DNA of 18,275 nt from Ectocarpus siliculosus. Taxonomy: Eukaryota; Sar; Phaeophyceae; Ectocarpales; Ectocarpaceae. Under the pieces are notes generated by a model. It was not told the DNA's origin. It searched no databases and saw only the letters and a list, made by a program, of their open reading frames with translations. Below, piece by piece: positions 12,001 through 18,275 of the stretch. The position numbers were made by a program, and so were the translations under genes. Numbering within the stretch: the first letter of the stretch is position 1; the number at the start of each line of letters is the position of its first letter. The stretch is taken from the NCBI GenBank assembly GCA_000310025.1, contig FN649742.1:3686493-3704767 (forward strand), in the 5' to 3' direction.

Positions 12001-15000
12001 GCAACAACGGACACGACTACCACGCACACAGCGGCCACCGCAGCAGAGGCGGCAGCGAGGAAGGGTATCACCAAGAGAAAAGGGTCGAAAAGCCGCGGCA
12101 GCAGCGTGAAGCGTCGGCGGGTGGCGGCAGCACCGACTACGACGAGAGAGACGAAACACCACGCAACCGGTGAAACTGCCGAATCTGAGTAGCAGTAGCT
12201 GCTGGTGTTGGGGTTGAGGGGCCGGGTTTTGTCCGGTGCATCGATAAAAGCACCCTGTACTACCAAACGTCGCACAGATGGTTCCCTTCCGCCGAGTTCA
12301 TGTCTCACAGAGCGACCTGAAAAGGCAAAGATCGGGCATGTGTGGACAGAGCACCAACCGCGACGAGAAATATGGAGTGTAGGAAGTGACTCCGTCACAG
12401 AGGAGTTGAAATGATGCTAGCACTAACCTTCGTCTAGATTGGGATGCACTACTGGCTAAAGCCATGAACAAGGAGACCAACAGCAATTTACTTGTACGCA
12501 TCCGCCGTCTCGCTCCCGACGCCCTCCCCGCCCTGCCTGTCCGCTCGCGACTTGATCAATCAACTAGGCGTGAGGGAGACGGAAATCGAGGTGCTTCTTC
12601 GGAGACCAGACCTCTGACCATCGGCTCAGATGTGTATGTGTTGAGGCGAGGCAAACGGCAAGACGCCGACCTTCAGGTACGATGAGCACAAGTATAAAAT
12701 ATAAACCAGTATCTTACGTACACACGAACAGTGAAAGGAGTCACATAGGTGACGCAGTATGAGTATGCCCCGCCCCACCCGCCACCTACCCCCCCCTCCT
12801 GAAAGACCTGCGTGTCTCTCTCGCTTCCTCCGCAACGGAGAGCACGGTCGACGGTGTCAACCGACCAACCCTAGGGCGACAGCACACCACATACGTGCCC
12901 TTTCCCTCCTCTCTCCATAACGTGCTTGACCAACGTTCAAGGGATAGAACGAAGAGGCAAGTCTCCATCCCTCCCCATCCCCTCCAGCCTCCCCCCAACC
13001 CGGGCGCTAAAAAATGAAACTATTATACTGCTTCGCAATAATAGGACAAGACGTCATGGAGGTCCGGCAAGGTGGTCTTCGTCCGGAGCAACGGCACCTT
13101 CGCGGTGGAGTACGACGAAGACGGCTCCCCAAAGGAAGACCGCATCGCCGAAAACCGCCTTCGTCGCCGCCTCAATAACAACGACAAGGACGGCGGCGAT
13201 GGAAACGGCAGCAACAACAACAGAAACGGCAGCAACAGCAGCAACAACGATTTCGGCCGCTACCAAGATCGTGTGGGAAGCGATGAGGAGTACGGTGACG
13301 ACTTCCACCGCCAAGACAACAAATTCGAGGCAGGCGACATGGCCTTCGCGCAGACCAGGGGTTGGGGGAGGAAGAACTGGACGAGGGTCACAGTGGACGC
13401 ATACCTGGGAAAGGGCTTGTACCGCGTCGAATTCGCCGATGGCTCCGGCACAAAAGAGCTGGATTCGAAAAAACTGAGGTATCTCATGGTCTATGTTGTT
13501 CACCATTCCTTCTCGACACGCGCGTCAGACTGTGTCGAATACCGACCCAGCTCGTTCGCATGTTGCGCGCAAAACCGACGCTCTTGTTCTCCCCCACTCC
13601 CTCCCACCTCTCGCAAGCTCCTTCCGCGCAACTAACGTCCTGGTCAAGAGCATGTTCGACAAGGAATGTGGATCTTTCATAGAAGAAAATCTCACAATCC
13701 CTCCATGGGACACGTTCCCCCCTCGCCTGACATGAAAAAAAACATCTTCCCGCAGCCACACGGACCCTTCTGGCACCACGCACAAATCGAAATCTTCGGC
13801 TCGGGCAAAGACTGACCCTCAATCTACGAAATCGCGCTGGCTGGATGCGGGAGACCCAGTCGTCGCCCGCAGGGCCGCATCGTCGAACGACGACGGGGCA
13901 AGCGGGAGGAAGTGGGAAGCGGCGAAGGTCGTCAAGGTCATCGATGAAGAGTACTACAGGTGCGAACACGTGGTCTTTCTGCGTCCCGGCAAACAAATAC
14001 TCTGTGTTCAAGGGTTCCAAGCCTGAGCGACGAATGACAATAGCCACCCTACCACCGAAAGTTGGTGTTCTTTGGTACCCCCCCCCCCCCCGATCTCTGC
14101 GGTACCTTCGTCCCTGTTCTTCGAACCCCTGCTACTTCCGTATTGTCTTGCCCCTTCCCTTCCCCTCTCCCGCCCGCGGTCCTTTTCCCTCTTTTCTTTA
14201 AGCCCCTTTCGTCTGATTGTGTGGTCCAGGCACCCGGGAGGTCGCGAATTTCGCTCACAAATTCGCGAAATATTTCTTCGTCTCTGTGGAGACCACCTTG
14301 ATAAAGGTACAATCTAGAAATGTCTGTCGAGGACGAAACCCTCTTTTCCACCATGGCGTCGACGAAGAGATCTGTGGTGAAGTTAAGCGGCGTTCGGTCA
14401 GGCTAATACTACGGCCCTCTTTTCCACATCTCTCTGTTTTCTCTTGTCACGATGGATATTGGTTGTTAGGCGACGCTTCAATCCCACGCAACCCACAAAC
14501 GAAACTGACATAACGCTTTCGTCCGTGTTCATTGTGCCCTACGTATACGAATCGTGATCTCCCTCAGTGTCGACAACAATCGCCGAAAAATGACCTTCCA
14601 CACGACGTTCGTACCCCCTTCCACTCGCCTCGACCGTAGTGTACTATTTTCAGGTGACCCCGAACCCGTGCGCGTCCACTTCACCGAGGTGAAACCTCTC
14701 GAGGACCACGCCGCCGACAACAGCCGACTCGTAACAACAGGCCTGTTTCTTCGCGTGACGGAGCCATCGTTCGACCTGAAGATCGCGGCGTCGGCGGCGC
14801 GCCACACCTCTCCGCGCCTCATCTTGGCAACCGGAGAGCGGGCAAACGAGCACGACGCTCTCTGGCTCCACCACAAGAACATCGACAACGACGAAAACGA
14901 CGACGACGCGTGGTCGAACGGCAGTAAAAGAGTCCAACGCAACCGCAACCACAACGACGGTACCAAGGCGGTAGGCTTCCTGAGCCGCGGCGCAGCCCGT

Positions 15001-15345
15001 CCGGGCAGCCGGAACCCGTCCTGGAGGGACGGAGAGTTCTGGCTGTCGCTGAAAGGGCTAGACGACCCCGCGCTTTTCGTAGCGTTGGAGGACGGGAAGA
15101 AAGTACAGGAGCAACGCGGAGGGGGGCGGGGAGGTTGGAAACGGGGAGAAGGAGGGCAAGGAGGGGTTGCGTTCTTGGCGGAGGCGTGCATCCCCGTCCC
15201 ACTGGAAGACTTGCGCGGTGGCGGTGGGGGGGGCGGCCGCGGGCGGCAGCGGCGCAATGGGACCGTCGAGGTGGAGCTACTAGATGGAGCAGGCGTGGTG
15301 ACTCTGCAGTGGAGCTTGCACGAGGATACGTCGAAGATGCAGTAG
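3500..15345 (+). CDS. Coiled-coil, twelve-Tudor-like, C2 domain protein (13 exons, 1791 aa model)
   Basis: Spliced model: 3500-3571, 4029-4355, 4733-4889, 5481-7720, 8154-8363, 9157-9284, 10828-11013, 11777-12169, 12421-12676, 13045-13478, 13756-13959, 14230-14306 and 14654-15345. Every junction is GT-AG and phase-consistent, and the total is 5376 nt ending in TAG. Residues about 105-290 are predicted coiled coil. Twelve Tudor/agenet-like barrels follow at about 328-410, 438-500, 555-607, 618-682, 717-769, 839-891, 927-994, 1002-1052, 1079-1134, 1303-1366, 1417-1468 and 1497-1554. Each shows the pattern GD-x-V-x-A, then W, a V-rich strand, Y-x-V-x-F and a hydrophobic last strand. A C2 domain occupies about 1598-1785. 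In known families such barrels read methylated or charged peptides and C2 domains bind lipid or protein; a multivalent scaffold role is my inference. The domain calls are firmer than the exact junctions or the start codon. I cannot name an orthologue. Confidence 0.75.
3572..4028 (+). other. Intron 1
   Basis: GTACCC donor and ATATATTTGCAG acceptor. Nothing else recognisable inside. If exon 1 is wrong, this stretch is 5' flank or untranslated region. Confidence 0.4.
4029..4355 (+). CDS. Exon 2, start of coiled-coil region
   Basis: Opens after a TTTGCAG acceptor and closes at a GCGCAG|GTGCAT donor, 109 codons, phase 0 on both sides. The first two thirds are polar and disordered (Asn/Asp-rich, then Pro/Arg/Ala). 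From about 4279 it becomes heptad-like (RLEVEALRDKLSEADLAKAQ), marking the start of the coiled coil. An in-frame TGA at 3990-3992 upstream of the acceptor agrees with splicing here. Confidence 0.65.
4356..4732 (+). other. Intron 2
   Basis: GTGCAT donor, TTTTTGGCTCAG acceptor, 377 bases. No other feature seen. Confidence 0.6.
4733..4889 (+). CDS. Exon 3, coiled coil
   Basis: Codes VQLQRQGADMAKLERYIGQL and then a Lys/Glu-rich helix ending MKHAMEQA. The acceptor is clear. The donor GCGG|GTTCTA is only moderate, and ending there gives phase 1, which joins cleanly to the AC at 5481 to give AD-LKADLSLKEK. The continuous heptad-like pattern across both junctions supports the model. Confidence 0.55.
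4890..5480 (+). other. Intron 3
   Basis: 591 bases, AT-richer than the exons. Two candidate 3' splice sites lie seven bases apart (after 5473 and after 5480). The second fits the phase of the chosen donor. No gene or repeat of note inside apart from a short GTT triplet run near 5177-5199. Confidence 0.5.
5481..7720 (+). CDS. Exon 4, coiled coil plus Tudor-like repeats 1-6
   Basis: A 2240-base exon, GC-rich and open throughout, ending at a strong ATTCG|GTGAGA donor in phase 0. It codes the end of the coiled coil (two heptad-like blocks, about 5490-5610 and 5715-5810), then six Tudor/agenet-like barrels. Their opening strands are FYEGQAVECR (5905), FGAGDLVLV (6238), HVGQEVIAK (6591), RTGDAVLAQ (6780), REGDIVLAC (7078) and NVGEPVLAK (7444). 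Repeat 1 carries a polyglycine insertion (6007-6054) between strands; repeat 4 has a longer Arg/Asp-rich first loop. Linkers are Ser/Asp/Gly-rich and probably disordered. Repeats 5 and 6 best match the canonical form (KKWTPAVITG, RYSVEW; FWSPGSVTRA, RYDIRFTDGT). The first half of repeat 7 (VVGDS) closes the exon. Confidence 0.85.
6007..6054. repeat. GGC triplet repeat in Tudor-like repeat 1
   Basis: Tandem GGC codons with one GAC interruption giving about 14 glycines. They lie between the second strand (LPATVDSVRL) and the third (YMYGVYFDGEE) of the first barrel, i.e. in a loop, where length change should be tolerated. Confidence 0.85.
7721..8153 (+). other. Intron 4
   Basis: GTGAGA donor and AAACATAG acceptor, 433 bases. 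The exon frame happens to stay open to 7966, but that tail loses the domain pattern, and the joined reading GDS|VYVL restores a Tudor strand. Confidence 0.75.
8154..8363 (+). CDS. Exon 5, Tudor-like repeat 7
   Basis: Seventy codons, phase 0 at both ends. Codes VYVLKRGHSVEI, an insert, then LWRVATVTAVASGRYTVQY and the last strand VVAERLRVRN. The donor ATG|GTCAGT is acceptable and joins KAVQM directly to GDAVLAL of the next exon. Its sequence is closest to repeat 10 (VYVLRRG, PKE, RLRRR), pointing to duplication. Confidence 0.8.
8364..9156 (+). other. Intron 5
   Basis: 793 bases, AT-rich, with a GAACACTTTAG acceptor. No internal coding or repeat feature recognised. Confidence 0.7.
9157..9284 (+). 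CDS. Exon 6, Tudor-like repeat 8
   Basis: Codes GDAVLALSKTPGRGWVMGAV, then GKYTISFTDGTESDQI, a nearly canonical barrel. The donor ATCAG|GTATAT leaves phase 2. Joined to exon 7 it gives QIR-FVNLRRV, a good closing strand. Confidence 0.8.
9659..9851. repeat. Three-copy 67-68 bp minisatellite with nested inverted repeats
   Basis: Copies at 9659-9717, 9727-9785 and 9794-9851 are almost identical over 58-59 bases, from GGTGTTTGCCATCGGG to GTTGTAAAACAAGCC; the third has one base fewer in its G/T run. Spacers are C-rich, 8-9 bases. Each unit contains TTGCCA and TGGCAA as inverted arms, and GTTTTCGTCG paired with CGACG-TTGT-AAAAC around CTTGGCAA, so each could fold into a hairpin. The long frames across it on both strands follow the repeat period and are not genes. 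Confidence 0.9.
9878..9924. repeat. Inverted repeat flanking two T tracts
   Basis: GGTTACCG (9878-9885) and its reverse complement CGGTAACC (9917-9924) bracket two T runs separated by ACCTCG. The arms are perfect over eight bases. It lies 27 bases after the minisatellite and may share its origin. Confidence 0.75.
10828..11013 (+). CDS. Exon 7, first half of Tudor-like repeat 9
   Basis: Begins in phase 2 after CTATTTCGAGATAG and ends in phase 2 at GGGAAG|GTATGA. Codes FVNLRRVVGHAEGEEK (end of repeat 8 and linker), a basic segment and then FKKGELALTKHSETRKWVIV and KVLEALPSG. Joined to exon 8 it reads SGR-YDLQFLEEG, a textbook third strand. Confidence 0.75.
11014..11776 (+). other. Intron 7
   Basis: 763 bases from GTATGA to a CTCCTCCAG acceptor. 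It contains a purine-rich GAGA/GACA tract at about 11066-11232. Another possible acceptor near 11395 (TTTTGTAG) would put an early stop in the phase-2 reading and is not used. Confidence 0.7.
11066..11232. repeat. Purine-rich GA/GACA simple sequence
   Basis: Degenerate AG, AGAC and GGGAGA units for about 165 bases on the plus strand within intron 7. The Ser/Leu open frames on the minus strand across it are artefacts. Confidence 0.75.
11777..12169 (+). CDS. Exon 8, second half of Tudor-like repeat 9 and disordered linker
   Basis: Opens YDLQFLEEGSPNALG with last strand VPFQHIRHLDL, completing repeat 9. The rest is a Gly/Arg/Asp/His-rich linker of about 100 residues with an eight-glycine run (11897-11920). 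It ends CGCAACCG|GTGAAA in phase 2. Long minus-strand open frames over the same bases are shadows of this GC-rich exon. Confidence 0.75.
12421..12676 (+). CDS. Exon 9, linker and start of Tudor-like repeat 10
   Basis: The acceptor GATGATGCTAG|C is not pyrimidine-rich but is the one that fits the incoming phase 2, giving R-TNLRLDWDALLAKAMNKE, a plausible helix. A second AG at 12437 would need phase 1. The exon ends CTTCAG|GTACGA in phase 0 after IGSDVYVLRRGKRQDADLQ, the first strands of repeat 10. Confidence 0.6.
12677..13044 (+). other. Intron 9
   Basis: 368 bases from GTACGA to CGCAATAATAG. Pyrimidine-rich stretches but no separate feature. Confidence 0.7.
13045..13478 (+). CDS. Exon 10, end of Tudor-like repeat 10 and repeat 11
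   Basis: Opens DKTSWRSGKVVFV and FAVEYDEDGSPKEDRI, completing repeat 10, then an Asn/Gly/Ser/Asp-rich linker of about 50 residues, then repeat 11 (FEAGDMAFAQTRGWGRKNWT, LYRVEFADGSGTKELDSKKL). Phase 0 in, phase 2 out at ACTGAG|GTATCT. Confidence 0.8.
13756..13959 (+). CDS. Exon 11, first part of Tudor-like repeat 12
   Basis: After CATCTTCCCGCAG, phase 2, it codes a Ser/Thr/Lys linker and then WLDAGDPVVARRAAS, a polar insert and RKWEAAKVVKVIDEEYY. The donor TACTACAG|GTGCGA cuts the third strand in phase 2, the same position as in repeat 9. Confidence 0.75.
14230..14306 (+). CDS. Exon 12, 77-base linking exon
   Basis: Lies between TGTGGTCCAG and a GATAAAG|GTACAA donor. A direct join of exon 11 (phase 2) to exon 13 would give an immediate TGA, so an exon turning phase 2 into phase 1 is required, and this one does so exactly. 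It reads RHPGGREFRSQIREIFLRL, which supplies the missing last strand of repeat 12. Another frame (REVANFAHKFAKYFFVSVE) also looks protein-like but breaks both phases. Confidence 0.55.
14307..14653 (+). other. Intron 12
   Basis: 347 bases with GTACAA donor and CTATTTTCAG acceptor. The downstream exon frame is open into it but is unlike the exon in composition. Confidence 0.7.
14654..15345 (+). CDS. Exon 13, C-terminal C2 domain
   Basis: Starts in phase 1 (G|GT) and stops at TAG 15343-15345. After a short linker come the marks of a C2 domain: a first strand SFDLKIAASA (about 14767), the characteristic NPSW followed by EFWLSL (about 15012-15053), ALFVALEDG, then AEACIPVPLEDL and TVEVELLDGAGVVTLQWSL. 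About 45 Asn/Asp/His-rich residues and several glycine runs are inserted in loops. The usual calcium-binding aspartates are not evident: loop 1 is ARHTSP and loop 3 has only ED. A calcium-independent C2 is therefore likely. This calcium inference is tentative without a structural alignment. Confidence 0.75.
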
Positions 15346-16006
15346 TGATTCAAGAAATTCCACTGGATGAACCATAGATGTGTAGACAGCACCATCCCGA
15401 AAGGAAAACGACGAGAACAATCGTAAGAACGATCCGTGGTGTTTGTTTGTGCTCACCTTGATTTTCACCCTAAGGAGTAGAAACTCAGAGGCAGTCGTCA
15501 AGAGTAACTCTCAGGTTTCGAGAGAAACGTACTTGTAGGTAAAGGGGGGACGGGGTAAAAGATGGGGAACGTGAAGGAATTAAATATCGCCGTGTTAGTT
15601 TGTGTTGTGAGCAAAGTCTTGTGTAGTTCTGTACTCACGTCCTGACATTTACATGCCTAGCGGGGTTCATAGGTAAATATTGATGTTTCGGGTGTGATGG
15701 CACACGTTTTCACCTCCCCCCGGGCATATTTGTATCTGATTGGGACGGTTCTTCGATGTATTTGGACCATCAACCAAGAACATACTTTTTCTCGAGGCCC
15801 ACGGAAGAATATGGAAGGGTGGTCTTGTCTCCTGCTCTCGAATGGAAGGCCTTGGTCGTCATGAAAGCCACCCACGGTTCAATTCTCCCTCGTCATTTCT
15901 GTTTGCCTCATGTATCTCTGCCTCATTCGCTCTCTCCGCCCCTGCCCCCTTCTCCTCGTTGCTTATAGCTTTCCCGATCTCTTCTCTAACTTCTTGTAAT
16001 TCTTCT

Positions 16007-16063
<57 letters not shown>

Positions 16064-16760
16064 CCCCTCTGGCCTCTTCCCTTTTGATAGCTGCTTCCCT
16101 CGTTTCCTGTGGCATTTTTGCGCCATGTCCTTCGCGACGTGTTTCTCAACCTCCCAAGCGACGACCAGGAATTGATTGTTTCTCGTCTACGACCCAGTGC
16201 CTTCCTTCGTGAGGACAACCCGTACATTGCCATTGCTCCAACAAACCAATAGGCTCAAACGAAGTTAACTCTGCCTGTCCCTCGATATCTCCGATGATCA
16301 AACCGTTTCCGCAATGCCTTCACCATGGGACCCTCCGCATGGTCTTCCCCGTAACGCATCGACAACTAAGTGTGTACGATATGCTGAACACCCCAGTGTT
16401 GAACAACAAATCTGGTTGAGTTGACCCAACAGCTCCTCTTCCTCTGTCATTGCATTCGCTTTTTCGCGTATAAATCCGTGCGGACCCCCCCCCTGTGGTG
16501 CTTTTCCTGGAATCTCCGGTCTCCTGTACTGGGGCACGAAAGCTGTGTGTTGGTGCAACGTTGCACGCCTGGCTTCGAGCCTAAGCAGTGTGCGCTGGGA
16601 GGGGTGCAATGACCGTAAGTACGAAGCCGCACAACGCTCTTGTCAGTACCTCAATCCCCGTGCCTCGGAGAGAACGGCGTGGCGAATCCCCGTCGCCGAG
16701 GATCTCTGTCGACAAGCTGACCGGCAGCAGGAGAACAAGAAGCGGCATCGTTTTGTCCCG
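15346..16760. other. Convergent intergenic region
   Basis: Lies between the stop of the large plus-strand gene and the minus-strand exon starting its stop at 16761. It should hold both 3' untranslated regions. A long CT microsatellite is the only clear feature. The frames present (for example about 15740-16087) are Ser/Leu runs across the microsatellite and not convincing. Confidence 0.5.
16011..16060. repeat. CT dinucleotide microsatellite, 25 units
   Basis: Fifty bases of perfect CT repeat, preceded by TTCTTCTTCT and followed by a C run. Likely polymorphic in length. Confidence 0.9.
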
Positions 16761-18173
16761 CTACCAGGTCCCCAGCAGACGGTCCTCGGGGCGATCGAGA
16801 GACAACGGAGAGGGAGTCAAAGGGAGCACCCGATTGGGCGAAAGAACGCCTCCTCTTGGCTGTCCAGGCTCGGGGCCCGGGAACGACAGAAGAAGCGCGG
16901 CCGCGGCAGCCCCTCCACAGCCTCCTCCGCTCCCGAACGCCTTGGTGACCATGTCGTTCCCGAGCTGCGCTGCGCTCGAAGCCCTGGTCGATCCATCTGC
17001 GGAGGAGGGCACGGAGCCTCTCCCCTGACCCTCCCGCTTTGTATCCCCATGGCCCATGGCGCCATCACCGCCGCTGCCTAGGAGGCTGTCCCCGAAGTTC
17101 TTCACGTCGAAGCTCCCGAACTTCTTCCCTTCGACCGACGCATCACGGCTGCTGGTGAAGGGGGAGCTGCGGGTGGGCGTGCCGACGTTGACGCCGACCT
17201 GCTTCGGAGGAGACAGGGGCTGGAGAGCGTCCGTAGGAGAGGCGAAGACGAGCCTCAGCGAAGTTGGGTCTGCTGCAGGGTGGTTGTTGTTGGGTACCGC
17301 AGGCAGGCTGGCCTGGATCGTGGGGGCCACGAGAGGTGGGAGTGGTAGCGGGTCTGGAATTGGCACGCTGGGGGGATCGATCGTGGCGGTGCGGGCTACC
17401 CAGGGCGTTCGCAAGGGGTTCGGGATGACATTCTTGCTGCAGAGTTCAGCGCTAGTACTGCGGCGGTCCTCGATCTCTAGTTGCGCGGCTGTGAGCACGT
17501 TCTGGATAGAGGTGCTCTCGTCCACGCCCCTACCACCTCCGCCGCCGCCGTCTTGTCTGCACTTGGTCGGGGATCGTTCCCAGCCGTAGACGCGACAGTC
17601 CTGTCTCTTGCCGAAAGCAACATTCTCACCGATGCTGCTGCTGCCGCGGCCAACACCACCGCCGACACCATGTCCTCCATTCGCGTGCCCTCGTGGGCTC
17701 TGCCAACCACAAAAGCTGTGCCGAGCATTCTCTGGATTCAGCCTGAGGCTTGTTTTGCCGCCTCCGCCGCCACCGCGGCCTGCCGAGAACGACGATGGAA
17801 TGCCACCATTCCGAAGATGCCCGCTCTCCCCGCTACCTCCGGGCCTCCCGCCGCTCCGCCCGTATCCACTGCCGCCGATTCGACCGCCGCCGCCGCCGCC
17901 GCCAGCGGCAGAAGGACCATCAGAGCTGCCGCCGATGCTCCGCCTCCGGTCAATGCTGGGCTCCGTCCAGGACACGATCTTCGGCGGCAGGATCTTGGTC
18001 AACGCGGCGAGGTCATCATCCGGGTCGACCCCGGAGTATTTCGAAAGCGGCTGCTGGTCTGAGGCTGGCGTCGTGTGCGTGGCGTTCTTGCCTGCAGTGG
18101 TGGCGCTGGGTTTTCGCTTGAGGTCCAGGATCTTGGTTCGATCTTGCCCTTTCAAGGCGCGGTTGTAGAAGAC
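16761..18173 (-). CDS. Long exon of unrecognised Gly/Pro/Ser-rich protein (5' part off window)
   Basis: I do not recognise it. The start is placed at 18173 because on the minus strand it follows an acceptor ATCAGCCTCAG|GTC, and no ATG opens the frame before it, so the true start lies beyond the window. From there 470 codons run to TAG at 16761-16763; a weak donor (ACCTG|GTAGCG) at that point leaves open a further exon. The first 70 residues look most ordered (VFYNRALKGQDRTKILDLKR, then DPDDDLAALTKILPPKIVSW). Next come glycine-rich segments with at least three polyglycine runs, one near 17535-17550, and a proline-rich middle with IPDPLPLPPLVAPT. The tail is Ser/Gly/Ala-rich with alanine and leucine runs. 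Composition indicates a largely disordered protein. The conserved-looking N-terminal block could be a short interaction motif; this is inference. Confidence 0.6.
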   Translation of the reverse strand, partial: VFYNRALKGQDRTKILDLKRKPSATTAGKNATHTTPASDQQPLSKYSGVDPDDDLAALTKILPPKIVSWTEPSIDRRRSIGGSSDGPSAAGGGGGGGRIGGSGYGRSGGRPGGSGESGHLRNGGIPSSFSAGRGGGGGGKTSLRLNPENARHSFCGWQSPRGHANGGHGVGGGVGRGSSSIGENVAFGKRQDCRVYGWERSPTKCRQDGGGGGGRGVDESTSIQNVLTAAQLEIEDRRSTSAELCSKNVIPNPLRTPWVARTATIDPPSVPIPDPLPLPPLVAPTIQASLPAVPNNNHPAADPTSLRLVFASPTDALQPLSPPKQVGVNVGTPTRSSPFTSSRDASVEGKKFGSFDVKNFGDSLLGSGGDGAMGHGDTKREGQGRGSVPSSADGSTRASSAAQLGNDMVTKAFGSGGGCGGAAAAALLLSFPGPEPGQPRGGVLSPNRVLPLTPSPLSLDRPEDRLLGTW

Positions 18174-18255
18174 CTGAGGCTGATGTTGTCGTTGAAGAGG
18201 GGGGTTACACCGCGACACACAGAACGAAAGCGGCGCACGTGGGAAGGGGGACTGA

Positions 18256-18275
18256 GGGGGGGGGGGGGGGGGGGG
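18256..18275. repeat. Poly-G run at window edge
   Basis: Twenty consecutive G close the sequence, a counterpart to the C run at the other end. Probably where the assembly stopped. Confidence 0.8.

Noticed and set aside
11608-12398. Long minus-strand frames of Arg/Ala/Val-rich sequence
   Set aside because: They are antisense shadows of GC-rich exon 8, and have no domain pattern, while the plus strand completes a Tudor-like barrel.
14062-14317. Pro/Ser/Leu-rich plus-strand frames upstream of exon 12
   Set aside because: They are produced by a C run and a pyrimidine-rich intron end.

Overview
This is nuclear DNA from a eukaryote, most likely a brown alga or close stramenopile (Ectocarpus-like). 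The support is indirect. GT-AG introns average about 540 bases and separate GC-rich exons. Coding sequence carries GGC/GCC triplet runs giving polyglycine. Three neighbouring genes alternate in strand (minus, plus, minus), a pattern reported for the Ectocarpus genome. There are no ribosome-binding sites, operons or other prokaryotic signs. The window begins in a C run and ends in a G run, so it looks like a contig broken at homopolymers.

Layout. Bases 1-708 hold simple repeats and no supported gene. Bases 709-1470 (minus) are the 3'-terminal coding exon of an unrecognised Ser/Arg/Gly-rich protein. Bases about 1500-3500 look like a divergent intergenic region with microsatellites. Bases 3500-15345 (plus) hold one large gene that I assembled by hand into 13 exons. 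All 12 junctions keep phase and the sum is 5376 nt, or 1791 residues plus a stop. Bases 15346-16760 are a convergent intergenic region with a 50-base CT microsatellite. Bases 16761-18173 (minus) are a long exon of an unrecognised Gly/Pro/Ser-rich protein whose 5' part lies beyond the window.

The central gene is the point of interest. Its predicted protein has an N-terminal coiled coil, twelve successive Tudor/agenet-like SH3-type barrels joined by charged low-complexity linkers, and a C-terminal C2 domain. Six barrels lie in a single 2.2-kb exon and six are spread over eight smaller exons. The last six look like a duplicated block of three: repeats 7 and 10 resemble each other in sequence, 8 and 11 share a phase-2 intron at their C-terminal edge, and 9 and 12 share a phase-2 intron inside the barrel. 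The architecture suggests a large scaffold that self-associates, carries a multivalent array of peptide-reading modules and ends in a membrane- or protein-binding C2. That role is inference; I do not recognise a named orthologue.

The largest intron (9285-10827) contains a three-copy minisatellite with nested inverted repeats and a separate inverted repeat flanking two T tracts. I see no RNA gene, CRISPR array, intact transposon, defence system or operon-like cluster.
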